Below, in pieces: positions 33,293-44,678 of a DNA stretch of 64,000 nucleotides (its first letter is position 1; each line of letters opens with the position of its first letter). The translations under genes and the position numbers were made by a program. The stretch is taken from positions 620,001-684,000 of the forward strand of contig MCFL01000007.1 in the NCBI GenBank assembly GCA_002102555.1, given 5' to 3'. The notes below the pieces were generated by a model. The model searched no databases, was not told the DNA's origin, and saw only the letters and a program-made list of their open reading frames with translations. Source of the stretch: Catenaria anguillulae PL171. Its lineage: Eukaryota > Blastocladiomycota > Blastocladiomycetes > Blastocladiales > Catenariaceae.

Positions 33293-35335
33293 ATGACCTC
33301 CTCGCCGCCTCCATCCTCTGCTCCCGTTGGCCGTCGCCATCTTCCCAACAGCAGCTTGAATGCAAATCCAATTCTCAACAACCATGATTCTTACGAAGCC
33401 TTGAGCTTCTCACTCGACGACATCCACCACCTTTATCAGCCCAGCACTAATCCTTATCCAATGTCTACCTCAACCGCCTCTGCTTCGTCGCACGCACTGC
33501 CTCCGCCGCCGCCGCGGTCGCGCACCGCGTCCTTGTCCCACTCGGCCAGCCTTGCCAGACAGTCAAGACCACAGGCACAGGCACAGGCACAGACACAAGT
33601 CGCACCAGCACCTGCCCCAGCACTCCGCCCAGACTCTGTCATGTACTCGTCGCCCTCCTGGGCACAGACCATGCCGCTCCCAAAGCTGCACGACCCGCTG
33701 CCAACCGCCCTTCCTGCGCGCGCCTCGGTCATGGCCCAGCTTCCGCCTGCCATGCGCCAGCTCGGCTTTCTCGGTGCCAACCGCGGCGGCGGCGGCGGTG
33801 ATTCGCTCTCGTCTGATGACGACACAAATATCCAGCAGGAGCACGTTTACACCCTCGACGACACGCCAGAGTTTCGCAGTACAATCTCGCTGCTCGAGCC
33901 CGAGGGCGGGGCCAGCGATGACGGTGGCGAGTTTGCCGTGTTGAATTTGGACGCTTCTTTCCACGACGACATTCACGTCATGTTCGACACGGACCCAGTA
34001 TACCACGACGACGTGGATGCAGAAACTCACGACCGCAGCGCGGCAAGCAGTTCGGATGCCACGCTCGTCCATGCCGCGACCCCGCCGTCGATCGAGCATG
34101 CCGATGATGCACACCAAGGGCGGTATGAGGGATTATCACTTGCGCCCATGCATCCTCCGTCAGACGAACAGCTGGTACGCGGCCGGCGACCCGCATCAAA
34201 GTCATCTGCACCCCCAGATGCCAATCGCGTTTCGGTCGTGGGCGACTTGCCCACGTTCCCACGCAAGTCGAACCGTCACACCAACCAACACCACGCCGCC
34301 CCCCTGCCATCCACACAAGAAGTTCCCTCTCCACCAACCCCGACTCGGCAAGAAATTCACGGCGCAGCAGTGGGTGGTGGCACCATATTCGGCAAACTCA
34401 AGCGCGCCTTGTCTGGCCGCCGCACGTCTCCCCACTCGCCAACTCCCCCTCCTCCCGCACCAGGTCGCGCCGACTCGGACCCTCCCGCAAACGCACCCAC
34501 GTCCCACCACCACCATCACCATCAACGGTCCAACTCGATCGATCAGGGCATTGGCACCTTGCGCCGCGCCCTGTCACGCGCCACCTCAGCGCGTCGCCGC
34601 AAGTCGCCTGAAGATCCGCCCATCCCTGCGCCGTCTTCACAGGCTCCGAACCCATATCACAATGCGACAGCCGCCGCGGCACAGCAGCAGCAGCAACAAC
34701 AGCAGTACCAAGTCTCACCCTACGGGACGATCTTGTACAATCACGACCAACACCACACCAGCCACAGTGACTACGAGCAGCAACCGCAGCAACAGCAACA
34801 ATTCTTTAGCCCGCCTCCCGAATCCACGCTCGGCGGTCTGGGCATTCTAGGCGGCGGCGGCGACCAACTGTACATGGCCACGCTTGCGCGTGGCGACACG
34901 GAAAGCGACCGGTCGCTCGACCACGCGTCCCAAGAAGTCTCGACCAACCCGTTTGCCACGCTTGCCGGCTTGCCACTTACGGTTCCCACGCGCACCGATT
35001 CGCGGCGCACGTCATCGGGCGCATACCTGTTGGGTGTGCCTACGAGTGCGGCGGCCAGCGGCGCGGGCCATGCCCCAGATATGGCATTGACCCCGCCTGA
35101 CATGCACGAGCCCGTGCCGGCCGTGTTTACGCTTGCGCGGCCGTCAGCACCAGCGGTAGCGCCACCATTGACGCCGACAAGGATCGAGGAACAGGCAACT
35201 GGGTATTTGACGTTGCAGTATACGGGCGCAAGAGGCCAACCAGGGTCGACGGTCGGCATCACCGGCGGCACAGATATGTTGGCGCAGGCCAGGGAGGTGG
35301 CTGCGTATCAGACCATGCGCCGCGGCGGGCGGTAG
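33293..35335 (+). CDS. Long disordered Ser/Pro/His/Gln-rich protein
   Basis: 680 residues in one frame from MTSSPPPSSAPVGRR. An N-terminal segment YEALSFSLDDIHHLY is the most ordered part. Acidic His/Asp stretches (DDIHVMFDTDPVYHDDVD) and two similar basic blocks (GKLKRALSGRRTS and GTLRRALSRATSARRRKS) follow; these could be phosphorylation or membrane-binding sites. Then His and Gln runs, and a more conserved-looking C-terminus (YLTLQYTGARGQPGSTVGI, AYQTMRRGGR). No family recognised. Confidence 0.6.
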   Translation: MTSSPPPSSAPVGRRHLPNSSLNANPILNNHDSYEALSFSLDDIHHLYQPSTNPYPMSTSTASASSHALPPPPPRSRTASLSHSASLARQSRPQAQAQAQTQVAPAPAPALRPDSVMYSSPSWAQTMPLPKLHDPLPTALPARASVMAQLPPAMRQLGFLGANRGGGGGDSLSSDDDTNIQQEHVYTLDDTPEFRSTISLLEPEGGASDDGGEFAVLNLDASFHDDIHVMFDTDPVYHDDVDAETHDRSAASSSDATLVHAATPPSIEHADDAHQGRYEGLSLAPMHPPSDEQLVRGRRPASKSSAPPDANRVSVVGDLPTFPRKSNRHTNQHHAAPLPSTQEVPSPPTPTRQEIHGAAVGGGTIFGKLKRALSGRRTSPHSPTPPPPAPGRADSDPPANAPTSHHHHHHQRSNSIDQGIGTLRRALSRATSARRRKSPEDPPIPAPSSQAPNPYHNATAAAAQQQQQQQQYQVSPYGTILYNHDQHHTSHSDYEQQPQQQQQFFSPPPESTLGGLGILGGGGDQLYMATLARGDTESDRSLDHASQEVSTNPFATLAGLPLTVPTRTDSRRTSSGAYLLGVPTSAAASGAGHAPDMALTPPDMHEPVPAVFTLARPSAPAVAPPLTPTRIEEQATGYLTLQYTGARGQPGSTVGITGGTDMLAQAREVAAYQTMRRGGR

Positions 35336-35546
35336 CGCTTCGACGTCTTGTTTTTCGCGAGCAATGCATTTGTATTTTTCGTCTACTTCTTCTTCTTCCA
35401 CATCGTCATCATCTCTCTCTGGTCATGTGTTACTCATTCCCGTTTCGCGCCGCCCCCCAATGCGTGGTTGTGGTTTGTATAATTTGCATGCTTAGCATTC
35501 CTTTCAGTATATACATGTGTATGTCCTCGTTACTTCATGCTCGACC

Positions 35547-36362
35547 CTACCTCTCTCTCTCCTCCAACACTCTTTCGAGCCACGCAAACCCCTCCTTGAC
35601 CCGCTCATCTCCGCGCACACGCGACACGGCCTGCACATGCCACGCGCGATCCGTGACCTTGTCCAAATCCAACAAGGCCACAATGTCGGCCACGGGCGCA
35701 GCATGGGCCAAGTCGGCTTTTGTTGCAAAGACAAGCACCGGGACGCCTGCGAGTGCATTGGCGGTCTTGAGCGCATTCCACACGTCCGTTGTCGATGCAA
35801 TGTATTCGGTGTCGGCCGCGTCAATGACAAAGACGAGTGCTTGGGATTCGGCAAAGACTACATATGTACACATGACGGCGGGAGACGTTTGGTCAGCCCG
35901 GGCAGTATGGAGCATCAGCGGACCGAGGCCCGGGTAAGAAATGACGCACTAGAGCGGTATGAAAGGAACCGGTATAGTAACTCTTGTGTGCCAATGTCCC
36001 ACGACCGGAAAAAGAAGCGCTTGTAGTGAAGAGACATCATCATCATGATGCCTGCACATGGCCGCATTTGGTCGTCGTCAGTTGTGCTTAATATGCCGTC
36101 CAAACGTGCAAAGACCCCATGTACCCATCGAATGCTGCGTGTACTCGATTTCATTCATGTCCTTGAGCCTGTACAATATGGTCGTCTTTCCTGTTTCATT
36201 GGTGAGCCAACTCCCAGTCAGACATGCCAGCACCCGAGTGATGGAATATGTCAAATGTTGCATACCTGCCGAGGGCGGGCCAAGCAAGACAACGTTCCAC
36301 GGCCTGTTGCGGCCAAACAAGCAGCCGGCGAAGCGGGTCAGAAACGAAAGAATGAGTCCCAT
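35547..36362 (-). CDS. ARL3-like ARF-family GTPase
   Basis: ARL3 releases lipidated cargo into cilia and flagella. Exons run from 36,362 down with at least three introns. MGLILSFLTRF starts the protein (Gly2 for N-terminal modification). The P-loop GPPSAGKTT is rebuilt in phase over a first intron. Then come RLKDMNEIEYTQHSMG, an exon with WDIGTQELLYRFLSYRS (the Gln of switch II kept), and a last exon with ALVFVIDAAD and VPVLVFATKADL. The end (AAPVADIVALLDLDKVTDRAWHVQ) aligns well with ARL3. Motif G4 is TKAD instead of NKQD, which should change nucleotide binding. The exon carrying switch I is not resolved. It could also be a divergent ARL2/ARL3 paralogue. Confidence 0.65.
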
Positions 36363-36609
36363 GCTAGTTGTGATTCAATGCTGGAATGGCGGCCGATGGT
36401 GGTTATCGGAGAGAACGCAAAGTGTGCAACTATCGGAGAGAGTGGGAAATCTGGAGTCAAACGAAACGTTGTAACAAAAAATGCCACGACAGATTCACAC
36501 GGCCAATGACTTTGTGCTGGCCGCCAATCTACACGAAAGGCAACCACCATGCAATAAACGCAGGTACATGAATTTGAATGGCAATGGACAATAACAAACT
36601 CGTCGACAC

Positions 36610-38407
36610 TCACCCCAGCATGTCCTCCTCGACTGCAAACCCCAAACAAAACCGGTTCTTGTCCATCAACACGACCCGTTTCCAGTCCTTGCTCCATTGG
36701 AACCCGCACACATTGAACTCGCCCAGCGGCACCGAGATGCTTTCTGCCACGCCCGTCGGCTCGTCGCCAATTTCGTCATCCTCATCATTGAAAAGTGCCA
36801 CTTGATCGGGCCGGTCAAAGTCGCGGATCGTGTACCCGCCGTCCCAATAGTACAGGCACGGCGAGCCCGTGCACACAATGAGGCGGTGTCGCTTGGTTTC
36901 ATGGTGCATCCAGTCCATGGATTTGATTGGGTCGGCCAGTTGGATGATGGTGAGTAGGCGAAGGAGTTTGATCGAGTAAATGTACACGAGGGTTGGTGTG
37001 TTTTCTGATGCTCATTGAAACTGTCAATCGGCGGAGTTCGGAAATCATGAACGTTGTGAGGCGAAATGCAGCACGCACCGTTTTTCAATGCGACGTACCG
37101 CCCGTCGCCCGACCACCGGATCATGCTCACACCCACCTTTTTCGCAGACTTGTCTGCATCCACCTTGACGTACGGGAATGATAGCGAGATGTTGGACTGG
37201 CCCGGCGCAGGCGGCAGAATCACCTCGACTACAGCAAGCATCCGCAGCGAGATGAGTCACAATTCCAAGAACTTCTCACACCTGGAGGCAACATGATTCA
37301 TACATCGCACCCTGGGCCTTGTCAAACTTGCCGCCAACGGCCACTGCGGCGCGCTCGTCTCGGCCGTTGTGGGCGCAGGCACAAGACACCCGGGCTCTCG
37401 AAACACGACAGTTTTCGATTTGGGCGTCAGCGTCAGCGAGCTGACATGTGCCCATTCGGCAATTGCGTTGAAAGTGTAATGGTTGAGGAGGTGGCATTTT
37501 TGGTCGTAGCCGCCGACAGCAACAAATTGGGACGTGGGCGACCAGACGGCGTTGCGGACGCCTAGGCCGTATTGGTAGGGGGCGTATGTGTGCATGAGGT
37601 TGCCTTCTGGCGAGTAGATGAGGACCTTAAACTGGTAGTTGGGTGTGGGTAAATTGGGGGTAGGTTTTGCTGCTCAGTTGGCGAGCGGTTGAAAAAAAAA
37701 AAAAAAAAGATGCAGATACAGGTACCGTACGTCAAGCAACGAGTCCCAGACAACAAGATGCCGGCCGTCGGGCGACCATGCAAGGTTATCGGCGTCGTTT
37801 GTGTCGATTGCGAACCTCTACCGGCAAAACACACAAGCAACGTTAGAATATCCCAGCCCCGCCGTCCCACAGCTGGAAGCAAATGTACCTTGACCATCTC
37901 CCATCCAGCGGCATCGTATATACAGACAAAGTCCTTGCAATCGACCCGATCCAGCACAGCCAAGTACCGGTTATCCTTGCGCCACGAATACCCGCGATCG
38001 GCATACTTTGGCTGTTGAATGCCAACAATGGACCCATCCAACAAATTCCACACGGTAATGCGCAACCCGTACGCTGACCAGGACAGAATGGACCGAGCCG
38101 AATACGGATCCCACATGACCCTTGTGCACCCCGTGATGCCTTCGTCGATCTTTGCCACGGGATCCGTGCCGTCAATCTCCCAGACCTGGATGGCGCCCAG
38201 TTCGTATGATGCACACAGCAAGTACTTGCCGTCGGGCGAGAACTCGATGGCCGAGATGGCGTCGACCGCAGTCAGTACCGTCACAATGTGCAGGGTTTCG
38301 GCGTCGCGCACGACCAGTTTGTGGCCGACAACATTGGCGACATGGGCGCCGTCCGGGCTGAAACGGCACAGATTGTTGGATTGCTTGAATACGTCAGAAA
38401 AGTCCAT
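36610..38407 (-). CDS. WRAP73: WRAP73 (WDR8) centriolar/spindle-pole WD40 protein
   Basis: WRAP73 acts at centrosomes, ciliary bases and fungal spindle poles. The start MDFSDVFKQSNNLCRFSPDG matches the family closely, followed by KLVVRDAETLHIV, VWEIDGTDPVAKIDEG, LRITVWNLLDG and RVDCKDFVCIYD. Later exons give NLAWSPDGRHLVVWDSLLD, VRNAVWSPTSQFVAVGGYD, a block rebuilt near 37,180 (LPYVKVDADKSAKKVGVSMI) and a last exon (PIKSMDWMHHETKRHRLIVC, RFCLGFAVEEDMLG). At least five introns; the one near 37,700 carries an A/T homopolymer. The neighbouring flagellar genes fit a basal-body role. Confidence 0.88.
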
Positions 38408-39041
38408 TGCGAAAAGTATTGATTATGGAGCGAATTACCTGGCCCCTTTGGCTTGCTGGGCGCTGGCAGACGTCGTCCTTCAGGTCTGATCGCCGCTGGC
38501 CGCCACTGCAGTTGACACAGCGATCACGTCAATGCCCACGGTTCAAAGTTCATGAGCGTGAGACGAGAAATTAATGCAAGGCCGTGACGATCTAGACCGC
38601 AATCAATGGAGTTGCCGGCGCCTCCACTGCCGCCAGATAGCGGTTTGGGGGCCTTTAATTGACTAGTACTGCTAACGAACGGACTGCCGACACCGGGGCG
38701 CCGGTCGCTCGTCAACAGCAACACCAACGAAGGAATGAATGGTGTACGGTGACTCATGGTTTGACTCATGGGCCATGCTGGGGCCGAGGAATGCATCTGG
38801 GCTCAAGGCACTCCCCGGAAGACGCTCAATGCTTGTGCAGGATTGAAGCACCAGTGAAGATATGTGCCTCGTTATGATCCAATCCGCATCCCTACATCCC
38901 CATGGCAAATCTCGGGTCAATCGCTTGTGTATCCAGCACGGCGCGTCCACTGACATTTTGTTCGCACCACCACTGCCATCACCTTGAGTTCTGCCTTTCC
39001 TTCCACAATACGAGCAACCTTTGTACATACGACAAACATAC
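38408..39041. promoter_or_regulatory. Divergent promoter region
   Basis: 634 bp between WRAP73 (minus) and the membrane-protein gene (plus). No recognisable binding motif; short frames only. Confidence 0.5.
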
Positions 39042-40497
39042 ATGTCAGTAGAAGAAATCGCTAAAACCATGGACCGCCGCGCTGCTCAGCAAAATTCGGG
39101 TTCGGCCCCACCTGCCCAGTCCACAGGCGCGCCACCACCAGCATCGTCCACCGCGGCACCGTCACCACCACCGCCACAAAGTTCCTCATCCGTTGTCAGA
39201 CCCTCGACTGGATCTGCATCATCTGCACTTCCAGCCACTACAAGTGCCCCTGCTAGTACCTCGGGCTCATCGGTTGCGCTCCCCATCTCGTCTACAAGCG
39301 TTGGTTCTCAGCAATCAACTACTGCTCCTGGTATGACGTGACTGACAAAGCGCTGCACACCAGTGCACAGCCAAAGCAAATCTAACCGTGTGATACACGA
39401 TCTTGATAGGCTCGTCGGTCCCTGTCAGCGGCTCCTCCACCATCAACCGCGGTACTGTCCCACGTGGCCCATCCGATGTGCCCTCGACGAGTGGGACAGC
39501 AACAATCAACAGCACCGATGACAATCCATGGACCGACACGGTGGTCGCAATTACATGGGGAAGCATTGGTGGTGTCATATTACTTGTCATTGGCATTTTG
39601 ATTTGGCGCAACAAGCGGCGACACGACAAAGAGGACCCTATCGCCGAGCCCGAAACGTATCACCCGCCCGTCCTCCGCCACCCGCCAAGGCCCGCCGTCC
39701 CTTCAGGACAATACGCACTCAGTGCAGCTCAGCTGGAGCAGATTCAAGCGCAAGATGACATGCGCCAGGAGCAGGAAGCAGCGATGGGATTCCAGGTCCC
39801 AGTTGGGCAACCTGGATCGCGTTTCTCAATCATCAGTCCAAACGGCTCAACGCTCGCGGCCCCGCCGACTCTCATGTTTGTATCTCGTCCACAAAACTCG
39901 GACTCTATTCCTACAATTGGATCGGGGCCTCGCCCAATGCTCCACCGCATGGCGTCCGCACCCGTCATGATTCGGCCCATTTCGTTTGTCGGATCAGCTA
40001 CGCCCACAAACGGAACGCCAAATACCATTCACGGCGCAATTTCGCCCGCATCCGGCGTGTCCGCCGACTCGTCGCCATATCTTCAGTCGTCGAGCGGCGC
40101 CCACCCGGTTCCAGTGTACATGATTCCCGTTTCATCGGCGGCACAGATGGACCCAAGCTTTGCGTATGCGACCATGAATCATGCACCAAATTGGGCAGCT
40201 GGAGGCATTCAATACGCGCCAACCCTTCCGCTCAACGCCGGGAAGCCTCAGGATCACACGAATCAGCACGACTGCGGCGAGGCAGGACTTGGCATCAACT
40301 CGAGCACGTCAGAGCCGATTACCGAGGAAAGTGACAAGGCGCAAGCAGCACTGATTCCAGAAGCAGACAATGTTCAGCGGAGACCAAGTGCAGAGAATGT
40401 ACGGCACCGCCAGATTGGTGGCTCGCCACAATCGGCAACGTTTGCAGAGGGATACTTGCCCCACAGTTCCTCAACCTTTTCTCTGACTGAAGACTGA
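39042..40497 (+). CDS. Single-pass membrane protein with Ser/Thr/Pro-rich ectodomain
   Basis: An intron of about 75-80 bp lies at roughly 39,335-39,411; the exons join at TTAPG+SSVPVSG. The first 150 residues are Ser/Thr/Pro/Ala-rich like a mucin stalk. One membrane helix follows (VVAITWGSIGGVILLVIGIL) with a basic stop-transfer sequence (IWRNKRRHDKE). A cytoplasmic tail of about 290 residues has Pro-rich and Gln-containing segments. This resembles fungal cell-wall sensors in layout, but no N-terminal signal peptide is visible, so the helix may act as signal anchor or an upstream exon is missing. No WSC or other sensor domain seen. Confidence 0.65.
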
Positions 40498-40783
40498 GGA
40501 CGGTGGAAAAGGGTGGCGTTTGGTTTGGAGCCGGATCCTTGATTTGATTTCTGCGCTGTGATGTTGGATAGAATCTGTTGATGTACCAAGGCTGAAAACT
40601 TGCTTGCTTTCCCTTTGCTTCACTGGGAGAGAGATGCGACGTATAGCGGAAATCACAGTTTGTACATTTGTGAAAAAAAGAAAGGTTATGTCTGAGCCAC
40701 AATAAAGCAAGTAAACGGGAAAAAACGGCAGCGGCATTCTGAAAAGCGATCCCCACTCATGTCCTGATCGGACCTCACACGGC

Positions 40784-42224
40784 TCACCGACTGGTCGTGT
40801 TGAACTGCATAAAGTAGCCCTCGGTCGGCGGATTCGTGTACACGACCTTGTCCATGTACGCCTTGCGCTGCTTGAACTCGTTGGCCAGCATTTGGTTTTG
40901 CGCCAGCATTTGCCTCTCGCGCTCGCGCTCGGCACGGTGCTTTTCGCGCTCCATCAAGACGGTTGCCCGAGACACCCAGAAATCGTGCTTTGCCCACGCT
41001 TGCTCGTCGCGCTTTTGCTGCTCGGACCGTTGCCGGGCTTCTTCGATTTGACGGTCGCGGGTTGCTTGGATTTCGGCAATTTGCTCCGGGGTCATGCCCT
41101 TGAATGCGTCAATGCGAAGGCTGTATTCCATGGCAACAGTCTCGTGATGTGTCAGACAATTGAATGAACGATTTTGAGGATAAACAGGATGGGAACGCAC
41201 TGGTGCGGGCCAGGCTGGGGCGGAGCTGGGCGCTCGGTCAAAAAGTCGCCAGTGACATTGAGTTGGATCTCTTCGAGGTTCTTTTCCGTTTCCTTTTCAC
41301 GGTGCTCGGCATCCTTGAGCTTCTTTTCCATGGCCTACACAGCATTGATCGAATCATTGATGTGAATCCGCGAGCAACAGTGAGGAAGGTCCAAAGAACG
41401 ACTGTACCAGCTTGAGATTGAACATGGCATCCTCCATGGCCACTTGCTTCCTCTGCAGCCGCTCGGCCTCCATCATCACCTGAATCCGCTGATTGTTCTC
41501 CATCACTTCCCTCTCTCTTCTCCAGTCCTCCTCCTCTTTCCGCTTCTTGTCTGCGTCATTCTCACGCATCTTTTGCCACGACCACACCTGCATCTGGTCC
41601 TTTTGCGCCTTGATCCGAAGCTGCTGCTCCAAGTCCTCACCCTCAAACTTTTGCATGCCCGACACAGTATTGCGCGTGTCTGCGTCCGAGGTGCGTGCGG
41701 GGCGGTCGTTCTTGAGGTGCATGGGATCGTACAAGTCAAAGTCGCGGCGCATGTGCGGCTGTTGGTGGTCTTGACGGAATGCATCCATGTCCTTGTGAAC
41801 GGCACGACGCGAAGCGGCTACTTTGGCGTCGAGCATTTGAAGGAGGTCATTGGTTTCGAGCGCCACTTGGTCTGCACAATCACATCGCTTGTGGGTATGA
41901 ATCGATAGATCAAATGGCGGATGATTCTATCGGAAATGACACGTACCAGCAGTAGCATTGCGCTCGTCTTCAATGGACTTGAGCTCGTTCTTGATGCGAA
42001 TCTGTTCTTCGAGTCCTTGGACGTCAATCTGCGTGAAACAGTCGATTGCGGGGCGTTCAGTCATGTTGGTTCTTCAAGTTTTGAGGCTCATGAAGCGGAT
42101 TTCATACACCCATCACGCGGACTTTGGGATCAAAGATGCGCTTCATGCGTTCTTGATCCAAGCGGCGTCGGCGCTGGACAGCCTGGAACTGGGCCAAGTC
42201 CACGGGATGGTCGAGTTTGTACAT
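40784..42224 (-). CDS. RIB43A-family flagellar doublet microtubule protein
   Basis: RIB43A proteins (RIBC1/RIBC2) line the inside of axonemal doublet microtubules. Exon 1 (42,224-42,108) starts MYKLDHPVDLAQF. Next come an exon with DVQGLEEQIRIKNELKSIED, a long exon with MRRDFDLYDPMHLKNDRPAR and NTVSGMQKFEGEDLEQQ (the family signature), then coiled coil. The last exon ends YTNPPTEGYFMQFNTTSR, again diagnostic. Introns are in phase where checked (e.g. VMG|IDVQ, ATA|DQVA). Heavy Arg/Glu/Gln coiled coil throughout. It lies next to DRC4 on the same strand. Confidence 0.92.
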
Positions 42225-42488
42225 GGTGCTGGGAGCGATGGCACAAGACTCGATGGCAAGGGGTGGAATGCTTCTAGTTTATTGTTGCATAGAGTGACCT
42301 GTCGGACATGTACATAAATTGACCTGGCGTACTCTCGGAATTTCGCAATGGATGGGGAGAGGGCTGCGAACAGACGCGACCATACATACCAGATCCATGT
42401 CGTCATCACACAACAGTTGCGGTCATCTGGCGAGTGTATCAATGTATTCATTCAACAAATGTATGGATAAGACAGGCAAAAATGAAGA

Positions 42489-44204
42489 CTACTTCAGCGA
42501 AACGACAGGCAAAATGGTGGCATTTGTGACGAGCGGCTTCAGAGTCAAGTCATCAATAGGGATTCCATTCTCGACCATCTTGGCTTGGAATGTGCGAATG
42601 AGATCGTTGTGTGCCTGCAAGGAAATGAATTCTCAAAAAGGTCAACACCATGCACCTGCGAAAAAAAAAAAAAAAAAAAAAAAACGGAATGTCCAGCGAA
42701 AACAACATACTTTGGTCACACGTGCCAAATCCAGCTGAAGTTCGCGAATCTGCAAGTTCTTTGCATCAATAATCTCATCCAACTTCTTGGAAATACTGGC
42801 CGCCGTCGCTGGATCCACATGACTCTGTGCCAAGAGCTCGTGCAACTGAATGTCCTTCTTTTCCAAACTGGTCCGCAACGCCTCCAACTTCTTTTCCAAC
42901 ATGAGGTTTTTGAACCCAGTCTTTTGCTGCACCTCGACAACGCGCGACAAGAACTGATTGTACAAATCGTCGCGTTCCTTTTGGACCTGCGCAAACCGCT
43001 GCTGCAGCACCTCATGCTCCCACTGCAGTGACTTGTGCGACTCCTCGAGCACCTTGAGCCTGGCTTTTGAGTTTTGAAGCGACATCTTGTCCTTTTGGTA
43101 GTTGCCCAGCTGCTTTCTCAGCGACTCGCCGTCGGCCAATGCTTGCTGAAGAGGCTCGGACAGGCGCTTGTTTTCGGCCACGATATCGGCCATGAGCTTT
43201 TCGTTGCGTTCCTCCTTCTTCTTCATCTCCTCGACCTGTTCCTTGAGCGAGTTGATGAGCGCCAGGTTGTTGAGTGTGATGTCGTTGTAGTAGTTTTTGA
43301 TTTCGGAAAAGGCCTTTTCGTGGTTCTTCATGAGGGCATTGATTTGACCATTCTTGCGCTCCTCGATTTCGTGGATTTCGTTCTTGCGGCGCAGCTCGAG
43401 GTCGTCGCGAATCGACTTCATCTTCTTGTCGTATTTTGTTTGGAGTTCCTTTGCCCGGCGCTCAAAGTCGACGCGGAGGGCGTTGATTTCGGCATCGTGC
43501 TTGGACTTGAGGTTGCGCACAACGTCTTCGTGCGAGAGCTCGAGTTCCTTGAGTTCGAGTTTGAGGGCACGTTTGTCCTTGCGCAGCACGGATTGTTGCT
43601 CGTCGTGCTCGGTGCCGGTTTGTGTGAGGGATTTGGTGTGCGAGGTTTGCAAGTGTGCGACGTTGTTTTGGTATTCGTAGAGGAGGTGCTTGACTTTTTG
43701 TTTGTAGACCTAATCCCCATCCATGCGTCATTAGTTTGTTAGTACGAGAAGATTGTGAGGAGAAAGGCAGGCTCGATGTATACCTTGATTTCGACTTGAT
43801 GCTTCTCTTCTTGCTCTTCCAGCTCGCGATCCTTGTTGAGCAACATGGCCTTGTTTTCACCGAGCTCATGCTTTGTGATTTCCCACAGTGACATGATCTT
43901 GTCCTGTTGTCACACCAAGCAAACGGCATCGGTATTGTCCGTCCACCGTCAGTCACGAGTCATTCCATTTCATTCAACCCAGGTCGATGCGACAAAACGT
44001 GCCCGCTCCAGCTGAAAGTAGTTGCGCTCCTCACGCTCCGTCGTCAGTTCTGCCTGCACCTTCTTGACCTCTTCCAACAGTTGCTCACGGGTCATGGTGT
44101 CGAGCGTTGGCGGGCCGCCATCACCGCCCTGCTTGGACGAAGCAGACCCGGTTTTCCTTGCGGATCCCGACTTTTTGCCGGCCGCCGACGACTTTCGTGA
44201 TGAC
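42489..44204 (-). CDS. DRC4: DRC4/GAS8, nexin-dynein regulatory complex subunit
   Basis: DRC4 (GAS8, trypanin) scaffolds the nexin-dynein regulatory complex that controls flagellar beating. The whole length is coiled coil matching the family: [120 protein letters not shown]. The last exon ([21 protein letters not shown]) stops at 42,489. The intron before it contains a long poly-T tract on the coding strand (A run at 42,661-42,684). The N-terminal Lys/Ser-rich exon begins at an acceptor at 44,204; the first exon with the start codon was not found. Confidence 0.9.
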
Positions 44205-44678
44205 TAGAATAAGTTTTACATTTGTCGGCATGATCAGTCCCCGTGACATCGTTTCTGGCTCAGCCTTGGTTGAAGTGGTCACGACAAACCATTTGCAGAC
44301 TGGGCTGGAATGGTGCGGACAGGGCTCTTGCTTCGGTCTCAAGGACTATTGCATCAAGTTCGATACCATGGATTCAACTCCATTCAAGGAGCCAGAGGAC
44401 TCGGTTTGAAACTGGCACGGTTGGGATATGAGAACGCAAACAGGCAAAAACGCGTCACGTCCCTGCGAATCCCCAATCGCGGCCATCTGAGTTCAGCCGA
44501 TGTCGATGTCGATCGCAATGACCTTGTATCCGCCTTGCTTCTTGACTGGTTGAGGTTGTCTCGCTCATCTCCATACATCTTCACTCCTCGTCTCCTCCTT
44601 CTTTCTCTTCGACTCTTCGAGTTGGGCAACGAAGTAACTGACGACTGCAATGCATCATTCTCAACACCACTGTGCACA

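Noticed and set aside
42661-42684. A-run as a retroposon tail
   Set aside because: It lies inside a DRC4 intron, where on the coding strand it is a T-rich tract near the acceptor; no adjacent element or target duplication.
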